Below, piece by piece: positions 8,435 through 18,085 of a stretch of DNA of 64,000 bases (position 1 is the first letter of the stretch; each line of letters starts with the position of its first letter). Both the position numbers and the translations under genes were made by a program. Source of the DNA: Pseudomonas mandelii (GTDB taxonomy: Bacteria; Pseudomonadota; Gammaproteobacteria; Pseudomonadales; Pseudomonadaceae); assembly GCF_006438925.1 (NCBI RefSeq), contig NZ_RCZA01000002.1, positions 62,001 through 126,000 on the forward strand, written 5' to 3'. The notes under the pieces are model-generated. The model was not told the DNA's origin, ran no database searches, and saw nothing but the letters and a program-made list of their open reading frames with translations.

Positions 8435-9658
8435 ATGAGCCTTCGTCCCGTGCCCGCTTTCAAGAGAATTATCCATGGCCTGTTCTGGATGGGCCTCAGC
8501 GTGGAGGCGGCTCACGCCGCGACGGCCAGTTGTCCGCAACTGGACAGTTGGCCGACAACGTTCGAGGTCGGTCAGGGACTGCAGAATGAACTGCGCAGCC
8601 CTGTTCCGGTAACAAAACTGGCGGTGGGTGACCCGAAAATTGCCGACGTGCAACCCAGCGGCAACAACGCTTTCATAGTCACGGGCATTGCGCCGGGGAC
8701 CACCAGCCTGATGGTCTGGACCGACTGTTCGAAAATGCCGCGCCAAAGCATGGTGTTCGTCAGGGGTAAAGCGACGTCGGCGCTGACCAGCGTGCCGTCG
8801 GTGCCTTCCGACGACCCGCTGCTGCCGAGCCAGGTGCAGACCGATATCCGCTTCGTTGAAGTCAGCCGGACCAAGCTCAAGGAAGCCTCCGCCTCGATTT
8901 TCGGCACCCGCGGCAACTTCCTGTTCGGCTCGCCGAGAACCTTGCCCACCATCGGCGGCATTGTCTCGCCGGTGATACCGGTGAACAACAACAACTTCAA
9001 CCTCACTTTTGCTACCGGCAATACCCTGGTGGCGCTCAACGCGCTGGAAGGCAGTGGTTTCGCCTACACCCTGGCGCGGCCAAGCCTGGTAGCGCTCAGC
9101 GGGCAAAGTGCGAGCTTCCTGGCCGGCGGTGAAGTGCCGATTCCGGTGCCGAGCTCAGGCAGCGATAACGTGTCCATCGAGTACAAGGAGTTCGGCATCC
9201 GCCTGACCCTGACGCCGACCATCGTCGGGAAAAACCGTATCGCACTGAAGGTGGCGCCGGAAGTCAGTGAACTGGACTTCACCAACGCCGTGAGCATCGC
9301 CGGCACCATCGTTCCGGCGCTGACCATACGCCGTACCGACACCAGCATCTCCCTGGCCGACGGCGAAAGCTTCGTCATCAGCGGCCTGATCAGCACCCGC
9401 AACACTTCCCAGGTGAACAAGTTTCCGGGACTGGGCGATATCCCGATTCTGGGCGCGTTCTTCCGTGATAACTCCATCAACCGTGAAGAGCGCGAACTGC
9501 TGATGATCGTTACCCCGCATCTGGTCCAACCCTTGGCTGCCAATGCACAACTACCGTCATTGCCTGGCGAGCAGCTGCGCAATTACGACCCGAACTTCTA
9601 CCGCATGTTCTTCCTCGAAAATGGCGATTTCGACAGTCGCTCCGGGCTCTCGCAATGA
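8435..9658 (+). CDS. rcpA: Tad pilus secretin RcpA/CpaC
   Basis: A 407-residue outer-membrane secretin of the Tad (Flp pilus) system. Residues 1-28 form a signal peptide ending AHA. A pilus-assembly N-terminal domain follows (KLAVGDPKIADVQPSG...GTTSLMVW). The C-terminal half is the secretin domain, with the signature SFVISGLIS followed by FPGLGDIPILGAFFR and LLMIVTPHLVQP. The ring it forms lets the Flp pilus cross the outer membrane. The gene heads a plus-strand unit with tadD and a DUF3613 gene, convergent to the other tad genes. In P. aeruginosa PAO1 the rcpA and tadABC genes are, as I recall, on the same strand, so the split is notable. Confidence 0.93.
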   Translation: MSLRPVPAFKRIIHGLFWMGLSVEAAHAATASCPQLDSWPTTFEVGQGLQNELRSPVPVTKLAVGDPKIADVQPSGNNAFIVTGIAPGTTSLMVWTDCSKMPRQSMVFVRGKATSALTSVPSVPSDDPLLPSQVQTDIRFVEVSRTKLKEASASIFGTRGNFLFGSPRTLPTIGGIVSPVIPVNNNNFNLTFATGNTLVALNALEGSGFAYTLARPSLVALSGQSASFLAGGEVPIPVPSSGSDNVSIEYKEFGIRLTLTPTIVGKNRIALKVAPEVSELDFTNAVSIAGTIVPALTIRRTDTSISLADGESFVISGLISTRNTSQVNKFPGLGDIPILGAFFRDNSINREERELLMIVTPHLVQPLAANAQLPSLPGEQLRNYDPNFYRMFFLENGDFDSRSGLSQ

Positions 9659-9771
9659 GCCTGAATCAGACCTGCCTCGCCCTCACTCGTAACGGTGACC
9701 TTGAGCGCTTGCCAGACCAGCTTTATTGCCATTGGCCAGGCGTTCAACGTGTTGTAGCCAGAGGACACTCG

Positions 9772-10482
9772 ATGAAAGCAGTCATTGCAATAACGGCGAC
9801 AATAATGCTCGCAGGTTGTGCCACCAACGGCCTGTCTTCGCAACCGGCCATCTGTGCCAAGCCCGCTTCGGAGCAAGAGCTGGCCCTGAACCTGGCCGAC
9901 AACATGGCCAACGAGGGCCGTTTGTATGCCAGCCTGGCGAATCTGGAAGGCTTGCCCGACAACCTGGTCCAGGTTCGCCTGCGCAAGGCTCAAGTGCTGC
10001 GCTTGATGGGGCGTAGCGAGGCGGGGCCGTTGTATCAAAGTCTGCTCGGCACCTGTCTGGCTGCTGATGGGGAACATGGTCTGGGCCAGTTGGCCGCAGA
10101 AAAAAATGATAACGCCACCGCAGCCGCTCACCTTGAGAATGCGGTGAAGATGGACCCCACTGACGACAGGATGCGTAATGACCTGGGGGTCGTCTACCTC
10201 AATCAGCGACGGATCCCTGAAGCGCGTTTTGAGTTCATGACCGCCATGGAACTCAAGCAGGCAAACACACTGGCGGCACTCAATATGGTGACGTTGCTGA
10301 TCTACCAGGATAACTGGAAGGCGGCTGCTGAACTCGTGACCCGCGCCGACTTGAGCCCCAAGCAATTCACAGAGGCTCAAACCCGCGCGGAAAAACTCAA
10401 GGCCTCTGCCAAAAAGGTGGTGGCTTCCGAGGGGAATCGCAGGACTGAGGTAGCCGATGCCTCTTCCAGTGCGATCAAGTAG
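9772..10482 (+). CDS. tadD: Tad lipoprotein TadD (TPR protein)
   Basis: A 236-residue lipoprotein: the signal peptide ends in the lipobox LAGC with C16 as the lipidated residue. TPR-like repeats follow (for example AAHLENAVKMDPTDDRMRNDLGVVYLNQRRIPEARFEF, split over residues about 115-165). TadD is thought to act as the pilotin for the RcpA secretin. The ATG at 9772 is chosen because GAGGA lies seven bases upstream and it opens directly onto the signal peptide. The same frame is open back to an ATG that overlaps the rcpA stop at 9655, but that would add 39 residues before the signal peptide. Confidence 0.88.
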   Translation: MKAVIAITATIMLAGCATNGLSSQPAICAKPASEQELALNLADNMANEGRLYASLANLEGLPDNLVQVRLRKAQVLRLMGRSEAGPLYQSLLGTCLAADGEHGLGQLAAEKNDNATAAAHLENAVKMDPTDDRMRNDLGVVYLNQRRIPEARFEFMTAMELKQANTLAALNMVTLLIYQDNWKAAAELVTRADLSPKQFTEAQTRAEKLKASAKKVVASEGNRRTEVADASSSAIK

Positions 10483-10500
10483 AACGTACGAGGAGTCGAG

Positions 10501-10770
10501 ATGAATACCAAAAGGCTGTTGATCGTGTGCATGGCTTGCCTGTCTACCACTGCCTGGGCTATTGAGCCCGGCCCCTCTTCGCCGTATCAACAAGGTACTG
10601 AACAGTGGATGCAGCTGCAGATTCGCGGTGTGGTTGCCTCCCCTAAACTGCAAACCGCTTCGGCCACCGAACGTGACCTGGCCATGCAGCGCTGGCTGAA
10701 CAGCTTCAACTACCCGATTCCGGAGTTTTATGACCAGGATGCAGCGGGAAAAATGACCACCGGCAACTGA
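10501..10770 (+). CDS. DUF3613 small exported protein of Tad loci
   Basis: Encodes 89 residues with an N-terminal signal peptide (MNTKRLLIVCMACLSTTAWA). The mature part carries the motifs TEQWMQLQIRG and RWLNSFNYPIPEFY, characteristic of the DUF3613 family often found in Pseudomonas tad loci. It is probably periplasmic. Function is unknown; linkage to the secretin and TadD points to a role in outer-membrane assembly of the pilus machine. It starts 18 bases after the tadD stop behind CGAGGAGTCGAG, a strong ribosome-binding site. It is the last gene of the rcpA unit. Confidence 0.85.
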   Translation: MNTKRLLIVCMACLSTTAWAIEPGPSSPYQQGTEQWMQLQIRGVVASPKLQTASATERDLAMQRWLNSFNYPIPEFYDQDAAGKMTTGN

Positions 10771-10893
10771 GGCATGTCTATGGGTGATCAGCCTCTGGCT
10801 TCGTCTAGAGTGGCCTGGCTGCAAAGCCGGGCTAGACGTCGTGTGCAGGAAAGCATCGAAATTATCTAATCCTGGCCGGATTACCCTGGAGCG

Positions 10894-10977
10894 GCCGAAG
10901 GCTGCGATCTTTTGCATTTTCTGGCAGGCAATTTCATGGCCTCAACAGATCAAAAGCAAAAGATCGCAGCCTTCGGC
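10894..10977. repeat. Inverted repeat between convergent tad units
   Basis: Perfect 22-base arms beginning GCCGAAGGCTGCGATC (10894-10915 and 10956-10977), separated by 40 bases. It is related to the class B REP element. It lies in the 300-base gap between the ends of the DUF3613 gene and tadC, where it could fold in both transcripts and act as a bidirectional terminator or stabiliser. Nothing else is seen in this gap. Confidence 0.75.
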
Positions 10978-11070
10978 TGTTCAGGAGAGATGTAGATTTA
11001 TGGCAGGACGTGCAGATCAGGCTCAGGAGGCAAGGCCATCTGACTCGACAGCACATGCCCCCTGTTCATA

Positions 11071-12039
11071 TCAAAGCTTCCCGAATACTTTGAGTACCCC
11101 GATCAGGGCGGGGCCAATGGCGACCAAAAAGAAGCTCGGCCACAGACATAAAATCAGTGGGAATATCAGCTTGGTGCCGATTTTCGCCCCCATCTCTTCG
11201 GCGGCCTGCGTACGCCGGTCACGGAACTCATCGGCATAGATGCGCAGGGTATCGGCCACGCTGGTGCCGAAGCGGATACTCTGCGCCAACAGGCTGACCA
11301 AACCTTGTACGTCTTCCAGCCCGGTGCGCACAGCCAGCTGTTTCAGGGCCTCGGTACTGGGAATGCCAGCACGAATTTGCGCATTGACTAGCGCTAATTC
11401 CTCAGCCAGCTCAACCTGGCTGACCGCCATTTCCTCAGCCACCCGCTCGATAGTCTGGGGCAAGGCCAGACCCGACTCCACGCAGACCACCATCAGGTCC
11501 AGGGCATCCGGAAAGGCGGTACGCAGCCGGAGTTGTCTAGCCTTCTTGCGCTTTTGAACATACAGCGCTGGCACTAGCCACCCGACAGCCGCAGCCATAA
11601 ACACCAACAACAGCCCCATCGTCAGAGAAAGCCTGGGGATCATCGGCAACAGCAACAGCGCAAGGCCAACCAGTATCAGAGGTAACAGCAAGCGCACCGC
11701 CCAGTACATCTGGACCGCCGATGGCGAGCGGTAACCGGCATGCATCAACAGGGTTGGGGTAACGGACGCCTTGGCCGCTTCAGTCGCGCCAAAGCGTTGA
11801 CCGACTCGCTCCAGCAATAATTGCAGATTCCCCGGTGCGTCCTGCCCAGCGATATTCCCTGAATGACCGCGCTTGATCAGCGCCAGACGACGCTGCACCG
11901 GATCCTGCAGCCCCAATACCAGCAACACCACGGTAACGGCCGCGAGCATCGCACTTAAACCGATAGCACTGACGAACAACAGGCGCGCCAGCACCTCATT
12001 ACTCGTCACCCGACTGAACAACCCGAGCAAATAGTCCAT
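11071..12039 (-). CDS. tadC: Tad inner-membrane protein TadC
   Basis: A 322-residue polytopic inner-membrane protein of the type II secretion F (GspF-like) family. Together with TadB it forms the platform that couples the TadA ATPase to pilus assembly. Hydrophobic helices are visible near the N-terminus (LLFVSAIGLSAMLAAVTVVL), twice in the middle (around residues 125-175) and at the C-terminus (LILCLWPSFFLVAIGPALIGV). The cytoplasmic GspF domain lies between. The start at 12039 (MDYLLGLFSRV) has GGAGG eight bases upstream. An upstream in-frame start at 12072 would overlap tadB. It is the last gene of the long minus-strand tad operon. Confidence 0.92.
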   Translation of the reverse strand: MDYLLGLFSRVTSNEVLARLLFVSAIGLSAMLAAVTVVLLVLGLQDPVQRRLALIKRGHSGNIAGQDAPGNLQLLLERVGQRFGATEAAKASVTPTLLMHAGYRSPSAVQMYWAVRLLLPLILVGLALLLLPMIPRLSLTMGLLLVFMAAAVGWLVPALYVQKRKKARQLRLRTAFPDALDLMVVCVESGLALPQTIERVAEEMAVSQVELAEELALVNAQIRAGIPSTEALKQLAVRTGLEDVQGLVSLLAQSIRFGTSVADTLRIYADEFRDRRTQAAEEMGAKIGTKLIFPLILCLWPSFFLVAIGPALIGVLKVFGKL

Positions 12040-12068
12040 GACCTGCACCTCCGCGTAGCGAATACCGC

Positions 12069-13055
12069 TCAAACCTGAATACGGATGATTTGGCGGATCC
12101 AGAAAATTCCGACCAACATGGCGCCGAAAGCACCGACGATCAGCTTATGACCGACCGGATCATTGAGCAGCAAAGGCATGTAGCTGGGGGTTGTGACCAG
12201 GATCACCGCCGCCAGCACGAAGGGAATGGCCACCAGCACCCAGGCCGACATTCGCCCTTCGGCCGACAAGGTCCTGACCTTGCGCTGGAAGCGAAAGCGC
12301 CCGCGGATCAGGCGACTCAAACGCTCCAGTACCTCGGTCAGATTGCCGCCGGTCTCGCGATGAATGAGGATCGAGGTCACCAGCATCATCACCGTCATAC
12401 TCGGCATCCGCTCCAGCAGGCCGAGCATGGCCCGGCGCACATCATTGCCATAGTTGATATCGGCAAAGGCCAGTCCGAATTCTTGAGCCACCGGGCCCTT
12501 GTGCTCCTCAGCCACCAAACGCAGGGTTTCATTGAACGGGTGCCCGGCGCGCAAGGCCCGGCACATGGCATCCAGCGCATCCGGCAAACCCTCCTCGAAC
12601 TCGGCGAAGCGTTTACTACGGTCACGAGCGATTTTCATTCGTGGCAACCAGAACACCCCGAAACCCGCCACCAGCGCCATCCACCAGACTGACGAGATCA
12701 TCCAGATCAAGATGCCCGCCCAGGCGCCCAGTACCAGCCCGAGCAGCAGTACCCGATAAGCCCGGTATTCGTGCCCGGACTGCTCGATCATTTGCGTCAG
12801 CGCCTCCATAAAGGGCAACTGCTCAAGCCTGGCCTCCAGTGGCGACAAGCGTGTCAGGTACTTCTGCCTCAGCACACTCTGCATGTTTGGCAGATTGTTG
12901 GCCCTCTCCATGACATGCAAGCGGCTGCGGATACGCTTGCGCATCTTGCCCGCTTCACCGAACACCGGCACCGCCACCCCCTGAGCCAGGAGGAAGACAG
13001 CGATAAACACCATACCGAGGAAGATCAGAATGTATTCACCAGGAATATGGCTCAT
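12069..13055 (-). CDS. tadB: Tad inner-membrane protein TadB
   Basis: A 328-residue GspF-domain inner-membrane protein, the partner of TadC in the Tad platform. A transmembrane helix near the N-terminus ([19 protein letters not shown]) is followed by a cytoplasmic stretch, two mid-protein helices, the GspF domain ([25 protein letters not shown], split) and two C-terminal helices. The ATG at 13055 overlaps the tadA stop (ATGA) and has GGAGG ten bases upstream within tadA, which indicates translational coupling. It ends 29 bases before the chosen tadC start. Confidence 0.93.
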   Translation of the reverse strand: MSHIPGEYILIFLGMVFIAVFLLAQGVAVPVFGEAGKMRKRIRSRLHVMERANNLPNMQSVLRQKYLTRLSPLEARLEQLPFMEALTQMIEQSGHEYRAYRVLLLGLVLGAWAGILIWMISSVWWMALVAGFGVFWLPRMKIARDRSKRFAEFEEGLPDALDAMCRALRAGHPFNETLRLVAEEHKGPVAQEFGLAFADINYGNDVRRAMLGLLERMPSMTVMMLVTSILIHRETGGNLTEVLERLSRLIRGRFRFQRKVRTLSAEGRMSAWVLVAIPFVLAAVILVTTPSYMPLLLNDPVGHKLIVGAFGAMLVGIFWIRQIIRIQV

Positions 13056-14485
13056 GACTGCCGTGCCTCCATCCACTCAGGCCTGAACATCGTCAGCGGC
13101 AACTCGATACCGCGCTTGGCCAGCACATCGCGGAAGGCGGGGATCATGCCGCTGGGCCGAAAATCACCAAGTACTTCGCCGTTTTCGCCCATGCCTTGGC
13201 GTACGAAGGAGAAGATTTCGGTCATGGTGATGATCTCGCCCTCCATGCCGTTGATCTCCTGCACACTGACCAGGCGACGCTTGCCGTCCTCCTGGCGTTC
13301 CAGCTGGATGACCACTCCGATGGCCGAAGCGATCTGTTGGCGCATGGCCTTGATCGGGAAGGTCGCCCCGGTCATCGACACCATGTTCTCGATCCGCCCC
13401 AGCGCATCGCGTGCGGTGTTGGCGTGGATCGTGGTCAACGAGCCGTCGTGACCGGTGTTCATCGCTGTCAGCATGTCCAGCGCCTCGGCACCGCGCACTT
13501 CGCCGATCACAATGCGGTCCGGACGCATCCGCAAGCTGTTGCGCACCAACTCCCGCTGGCTCACCTCGCCACGCCCCTCGATATTCGAAGGCCGGGTTTC
13601 CAGGCGTACCACGTGGGGCTGTTGCAACTGCAGTTCGGCTGAGTCTTCGATGGTAACGATCCGCTCGTTGTGCGGGATGAAACTGGACAGCACATTGAGC
13701 ATGGTGGTCTTGCCGCTGCCGGTACCGCCGGAAATCAGCACGTTCAAGCGCCCACGGACAATCGCCTTGAGCAGCAGGGCAATGGCCGGGGTCAACGCCC
13801 CCACCTGGATCAGGCTGTCGGTATTGAGCAGGTCCACGGAAAAACGCCGGATCGACATGCTCGGGCCGTCGATGGCCAGCGGCGGAATAATCGCGTTGAC
13901 CCGAGAACCGTCCTTGAGCCGCGCATCCACCAATGGCGAAGACTCGTCGATACGCCGACCCAGGCTGGAGACGATGCGGTCAATGATGTTCAGCAAATGC
14001 TGATCATCGCGAAAACGCACATCGGTCCGTTGCAGTTTGCCGAAGCGCTCGACATACACTGAGTCATGCCGGTTGACCAAAATGTCGGACACGCTGTGAT
14101 CGGCCAGCAACGGTTCCAGAGGACCCAGGCCGAGCACCTCGTCGGTGATCTGCTTGATGATTAACTGGCGGCTGGCGGTACTCACCGGTGCCGTATGCTC
14201 ATCGAGCAGGCGCAGGCAAATATCGCGAATCTGCCGAGTAGCCTCGGCCTGCTCAAGGGAGTCCAGCAAGGACAGGTCCATGACCTTGAGCAACTGCTGG
14301 TAGATCTTTTCCCGCCACTCGGCCTCCACCGGGGTGACCTGACTTCTGGTTTCGTAAAGAACGTCCGGCGCTGCACGCTCCCACGCCATTATTTCCTCTG
14401 CCGGATCCAACAGGTCGTCGCCCAGCTTGGCAGCGGCGGGTTTACTGGACTGTTTGCGCAAGCGGTTACGAAAGTCGCTAATCAT
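13052..14485 (-). CDS. tadA: Tad secretion ATPase TadA/CpaF
   Basis: A 477-residue hexameric GspE/VirB11-type ATPase that powers Flp pilus assembly, and probably retraction, at the inner membrane. Walker A is GGTGSGKTT (253-261), Walker B is RIVIGEVRG (324-332) and the His box is [12 protein letters not shown] (351-362). The N-terminal about 100 residues form the variable domain before the conserved [16 protein letters not shown] segment. The start ATG at 14485 lies three bases from the tadZ stop, so the genes are tightly coupled. All motifs look intact. Confidence 0.95.
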   Translation of the reverse strand: MISDFRNRLRKQSSKPAAAKLGDDLLDPAEEIMAWERAAPDVLYETRSQVTPVEAEWREKIYQQLLKVMDLSLLDSLEQAEATRQIRDICLRLLDEHTAPVSTASRQLIIKQITDEVLGLGPLEPLLADHSVSDILVNRHDSVYVERFGKLQRTDVRFRDDQHLLNIIDRIVSSLGRRIDESSPLVDARLKDGSRVNAIIPPLAIDGPSMSIRRFSVDLLNTDSLIQVGALTPAIALLLKAIVRGRLNVLISGGTGSGKTTMLNVLSSFIPHNERIVTIEDSAELQLQQPHVVRLETRPSNIEGRGEVSQRELVRNSLRMRPDRIVIGEVRGAEALDMLTAMNTGHDGSLTTIHANTARDALGRIENMVSMTGATFPIKAMRQQIASAIGVVIQLERQEDGKRRLVSVQEINGMEGEIITMTEIFSFVRQGMGENGEVLGDFRPSGMIPAFRDVLAKRGIELPLTMFRPEWMEARQS

Positions 14486-14488
14486 GGG

Positions 14489-15709
14489 TCATCCCCCGAA
14501 AAAACGGTTGAAGGCACGTTTGAGCAAGCCTTTGTTGCCGGCCACCTGTTGACCGATCAGGTCCTCGGTCATGTTGCGCAGTGCAGCAGTGATCGCTGCC
14601 CTCGGCGCATGCAGCCCCAACGGCACGCCAGTGTTCTGACTCTGGCTGACCAGATTGAAGTCGTTGGGTAACTTCGACAGATTGGTGCAGCGCAGCGCCT
14701 CACCGATATCTTTGAGGCTGACCGCTGCCGCCTTGTCATAGCGGTTGACCACTATCTGCAATTGATCCCCACGCACGCCCAGGTCTTCGCGAAGAATCCG
14801 CACCAGGGAGCTGGCATCGCGCAGATGGCTGACACTCTGTTGCACCACCACGTACACCCGATCCACCTGCTCCAGCACAGAGCCGGTGAGGTGATCGATT
14901 TGCCGCGGCAGGTCGATCACCACCCAGCCATAGCTGGCGCGGGCCAACTGCAACAGGGTGTCCAGTTGCTCGGGTTGGGTATCCTGCGGCAAACACAGCT
15001 CACCGGCCCGACCGCCCAGTACATGCAGGGTCGGGCTGAAGTGACTGCAAAAACCGCGTAACGCGACGCTGTCCATGCCGTCGATCTGGTGCAACACCTC
15101 CAGATGGCTGTGCGTCTGCGCCACATCCAGATAATGCGTCACGCTGCCAAATTGCAGGTCCATATCCAGCAACAGGGTGCTGCCACCCTTGATGCTGAGT
15201 TGCTGAGCCAGGTTGCAGGCCAGCAGGGTTCCGCCAGAGCCGCCCTTGGCGCTCATCACGGCGATCAATTTTCCTTCTGCCCCACTGCCGGTCCGAACTT
15301 CCGTGACCAGACGATTCAAGGCGGCGACCAGTTCGGTCTCGGCGATGGGCTCCGGCAGCACGTCCCGGGCACCAGCCTGCATCGCCAGGCGCATGGCTTC
15401 CTGTTCGCTCAGCAGTCCGCACACCAACATCGGCGGACGCTCATGGGCCGGGCGCTGCAACAGTGCCGACAGCTCTTCACGCCACAGGTGGCTAACGCGC
15501 AACAGCAACAGATCGGGCATCCGATCCAGACCGTAGAGCGGGTCGACATGCCCATTGCTCACCAGGCGAGTACTCACCTCCAGGCTGGGCATGCGTTGGC
15601 AGACGCTCTGCAGGTCGCGCAAAGAGCTGGCGTCACGGCTACTGATCAGCAACCTGAGCCCGGCTTTGCCGGTCGCAGTGGATAACGGGGCTTCTCTGGT
15701 ACTCAACAT
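14489..15709 (-). CDS. tadZ: Tad localisation protein TadZ/CpaE
   Basis: A 406-residue protein with an N-terminal atypical receiver-like domain (about 17-135) and a C-terminal MinD/ParA-like ATPase domain. The nucleotide loop is AKGGSGGT (154-161): the first, deviant-Walker Lys is present, but the second Lys is replaced by Gly, as seen in other TadZ proteins. TadZ marks the pole or site where the Tad machine assembles. The ATG at 15709 overlaps the frame end of the upstream TadE-type gene (stop at 15703-15705) and has GGGAGA upstream. It lies in the core of the tad operon, between pseudopilin-like genes and tadA. Confidence 0.92.
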   Translation of the reverse strand: MLSTREAPLSTATGKAGLRLLISSRDASSLRDLQSVCQRMPSLEVSTRLVSNGHVDPLYGLDRMPDLLLLRVSHLWREELSALLQRPAHERPPMLVCGLLSEQEAMRLAMQAGARDVLPEPIAETELVAALNRLVTEVRTGSGAEGKLIAVMSAKGGSGGTLLACNLAQQLSIKGGSTLLLDMDLQFGSVTHYLDVAQTHSHLEVLHQIDGMDSVALRGFCSHFSPTLHVLGGRAGELCLPQDTQPEQLDTLLQLARASYGWVVIDLPRQIDHLTGSVLEQVDRVYVVVQQSVSHLRDASSLVRILREDLGVRGDQLQIVVNRYDKAAAVSLKDIGEALRCTNLSKLPNDFNLVSQSQNTGVPLGLHAPRAAITAALRNMTEDLIGQQVAGNKGLLKRAFNRFFGG

Positions 15710-16182
15710 TTCGTGATCTCCCCTGTTGGATTACGCCCGAGGCTTTCGCGTGGCAAGGTCGCCCTGAAGACGGGCAAGGTAATGGGCACGCCAAACCCAG
15801 GAATAAACAGATTGAAAATAAAATTTTGCAGGCTCAACTGGACATAACGGATGGCACGAAACCCGGTGGTACCGGGGTTGGCCACCAGAGCACCGTTTGC
15901 ATCCAGATAGGTCAGCGTCAGGTTGCTGGTGTTCAGATTGCCGATCAGTTGGCTCGCACCTGTGTCTCCCGACGCATTGAAAATCGCCCGTTGCAGGACC
16001 ACCGGATCGCTGATATTGCACACCGCCGCCAGGCGCGCGCCGCGCCGTACGGCTTCATCGAGGGCATTCATCGTGAAGTACAGGCGGCCCATTTCCAGCA
16101 CACCGAACAACAGCGTGAACACCAGCAGGCCAACGATGGCGAACTCCACCGAATAAGTGCCGCGCATGCCTTTGCGGTTCAT
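15703..16182 (-). CDS. TadE-type pseudopilin (second copy, TadF position)
   Basis: Encodes 159 residues. A short basic N-terminus (MNRKGMRGTYSVEFA) leads into one hydrophobic helix (IVGLLVFTLLFGVLEMGRLYF), the TadE-like pattern with a Glu at position +5 of the mature form (GTYSVEF). Pseudopilins of this kind are processed by the Tad prepilin peptidase and are needed for pilus assembly. The start at 16182 overlaps the preceding stop (TGATG) and has GAGGG seven bases before it. By order it may correspond to TadF; TadE and TadF are not separable by eye, so no symbol is given. Confidence 0.85.
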   Translation of the reverse strand: MNRKGMRGTYSVEFAIVGLLVFTLLFGVLEMGRLYFTMNALDEAVRRGARLAAVCNISDPVVLQRAIFNASGDTGASQLIGNLNTSNLTLTYLDANGALVANPGTTGFRAIRYVQLSLQNFIFNLFIPGFGVPITLPVFRATLPRESLGRNPTGEITKC

Positions 16183-16676
16183 CACAGCGCCCTCATGACA
16201 GTGGTGGCAACCAGCGGAATGCTCAGCGCAATCTGATTGCCAAAGAGCGCCGGAATCGCTCCGGTACAATTGCCGCCGCCAATCACCGGGCAGAAGGTAT
16301 AGGTGATGGTGACCCGCACATGGTCGGGGTGGACGGGGTCGGTGCCCTCCGGGACGACGGCCACGTCAGTGGTCTTCAACCCTGACACCACTGCAACCCC
16401 GGTGCTGGCAGGCACGCCATACACCGCAACGTTTTGCGTTTGGGTCTTCAGCGTGCTGCTCAGAGTGACAGCGCCGAGCGTCGAGTTCCAGGCCTGGCTG
16501 GCGACGAAGCGGCCGGCATCACGGCTGGCCTGTAACAGGCTGTTGTACTGGTAGAGCATGCGGCCGAACTCGCCGAGGGTCAGCAACAGCAACAGCAACA
16601 ACGGCAGGACGATAGTGAATTCCACTATTGCCATTCCTTGCTGGCCCTTGGGCTGTCTAAACGTGTGAAGTCCCAT
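16182..16676 (-). CDS. tadE: TadE-type pseudopilin
   Basis: Encodes 164 residues with the TadE signature: a basic start, QQGMAIVEFTIVLPLLLLLL (cleavage likely after Gly, Glu at +5), then a polar C-terminal domain. It is a substrate of the prepilin peptidase FppA and a minor pseudopilin of the Tad machine. The start at 16676 is preceded by GGAGG four bases upstream, and that ribosome-binding site overlaps the tadG stop. The two TadE-type genes are adjacent and overlap by one base, which suggests ancient duplication and equal production of both products. Confidence 0.85.
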   Translation of the reverse strand: MGLHTFRQPKGQQGMAIVEFTIVLPLLLLLLLTLGEFGRMLYQYNSLLQASRDAGRFVASQAWNSTLGAVTLSSTLKTQTQNVAVYGVPASTGVAVVSGLKTTDVAVVPEGTDPVHPDHVRVTITYTFCPVIGGGNCTGAIPALFGNQIALSIPLVATTVMRAL

Positions 16677-16684
16677 GACGCCTC

Positions 16685-18010
16685 CTAAGAGTCAGTGCTC
16701 GGAGTGCCGCTATTGGTATAGGTTTTGTAGAGCTGAATGATCTGCGGGCCGAAATCGCCCGAAGGATTGGGGCCTGGCACATTGTCACCTTCGCACTGCC
16801 TCACGAACTGGCCAAAGATCTGCGATTCCTGCCCACCGCCATCGAGCGGCTGCACCACGAAATAGCAGCCAAATCCCAGGACTGGAATCGAGGTTGAACC
16901 ACTATTTTTCCCGGTACAGTCGCCAATCACTACTTTCAGCATCCGGCGCTCGAATACCCCATTGCTCTGACAGCCACTGCCCGCGGCGACACAGGCAGCG
17001 GAACTCGCCAACCAGTCGTTGTAGTCCAGCAGCGCCTGGCCGCCAGCGGAGAGATCGCCGTTGCTCGCAGTGACAGGCTGGCCCTTGTACTCCGCCCGCG
17101 GCGGTGTGCTTTTGTCGTTCCAGGTGATAGCGGGTGAGCTGGAGGTCGTCACCAGGTCCGACGGATAGTCCGAAGTATTAAGCGGCCCGTTGTAGATGCC
17201 GAAGCGAGTATTCATACCTTGAGACGTAGGGCCAGCCTTGTTGCCAGGGGCGGTTTGGACATTGTCCCCCACATTGCGGCATACCTTGCCTCCTCCGGCC
17301 AGGTCCTCCCTGACCGTGCTACCGCCCGAACCGAAATCGAGCAATTGAAAATTGCCCGGGCCAATGGGGGAGGAATTACCAGCGGCGGTCTTCAATACCT
17401 GCAAATCACCGAAGTTGAAGCCGAACGGGCTGCTTTTGGTCGGGTCGCCACAAATCATCAGCGGCGCGAGATCACAGGGGCTGGTCGGACTGGGTCCAGC
17501 GGTGGCGATCGCCGCCACCGCCTTGTTGCCCGGGCCACCAGTGCCGAATGACTGGACGAAGTTCCAGAAAAATCCTGTCAGCCGATAGCTCGGTACCGAT
17601 ACCCGAACGTATTTGGCATTCGTCGGCCCGGGATAGGCGAAAGGTCCACCTATAGTGCTTGCCAGCTCCACCACAGCGAATGTGCCCACGCTGCCGCCGA
17701 TGGCCGTTGCCAATTCGTTGTTACCCGTGGCATTGGCATTTTGCGTCAGCGTATTCAGCGCGGCCGTGCGCGTTGTGCTGGCAACATTGACCCCCCCTGT
17801 CACTTCACTCAAGGTTTTGGCGCCACTTAGGGCCGCAGCGTCCACAGCGTTCTGCAGGCGCGCCTTGTTCAGCAATATGTGACCGCCGTCCAGCGCCAAC
17901 GCCGCCATCATGAGGATCGCCGCCAACGCAATCACCATCAATACACTCACCGATCCTTCCTGGCGCCTTGGCGTCGAAGTGAACGGCCGCTGAATACGAA
18001 TATTCATCAT
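16685..18010 (-). CDS. tadG: Tad pilus assembly protein TadG
   Basis: A 441-residue protein with a basic N-terminus and one hydrophobic segment (GSVSVLMVIALAAILMMAALA), followed by the conserved LDGGHILLNKARLQNAVDAAALSGA block of TadG/Tad_N domains (split here at residues about 40-65). The long C-terminal part, rich in Gly, Ser and Asn with several Cys, is periplasmic and poorly conserved. TadG is thought to anchor the machine to the inner membrane. The ATG at 18010 is the first of two adjacent ATGs after a GAGGG site; the TTG at 18013 is less likely. It comes 75 bases after rcpC. Confidence 0.88.
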   Translation of the reverse strand: MMNIRIQRPFTSTPRRQEGSVSVLMVIALAAILMMAALALDGGHILLNKARLQNAVDAAALSGAKTLSEVTGGVNVASTTRTAALNTLTQNANATGNNELATAIGGSVGTFAVVELASTIGGPFAYPGPTNAKYVRVSVPSYRLTGFFWNFVQSFGTGGPGNKAVAAIATAGPSPTSPCDLAPLMICGDPTKSSPFGFNFGDLQVLKTAAGNSSPIGPGNFQLLDFGSGGSTVREDLAGGGKVCRNVGDNVQTAPGNKAGPTSQGMNTRFGIYNGPLNTSDYPSDLVTTSSSPAITWNDKSTPPRAEYKGQPVTASNGDLSAGGQALLDYNDWLASSAACVAAGSGCQSNGVFERRMLKVVIGDCTGKNSGSTSIPVLGFGCYFVVQPLDGGGQESQIFGQFVRQCEGDNVPGPNPSGDFGPQIIQLYKTYTNSGTPSTDS

Positions 18011-18085
18011 CAAGCCCTCGTTTGCCGATACTGATCCGGATCGGCTCCGCCAATACTTTGGTGCCTGGGCACCCCTACCGCCCTG

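Noticed and set aside
9598..10917. A 439-codon minus-strand open frame opposite tadD and DUF3613
   Set aside because: Shadow frame. The plus-strand genes have signal peptides, ribosome-binding sites and family motifs.
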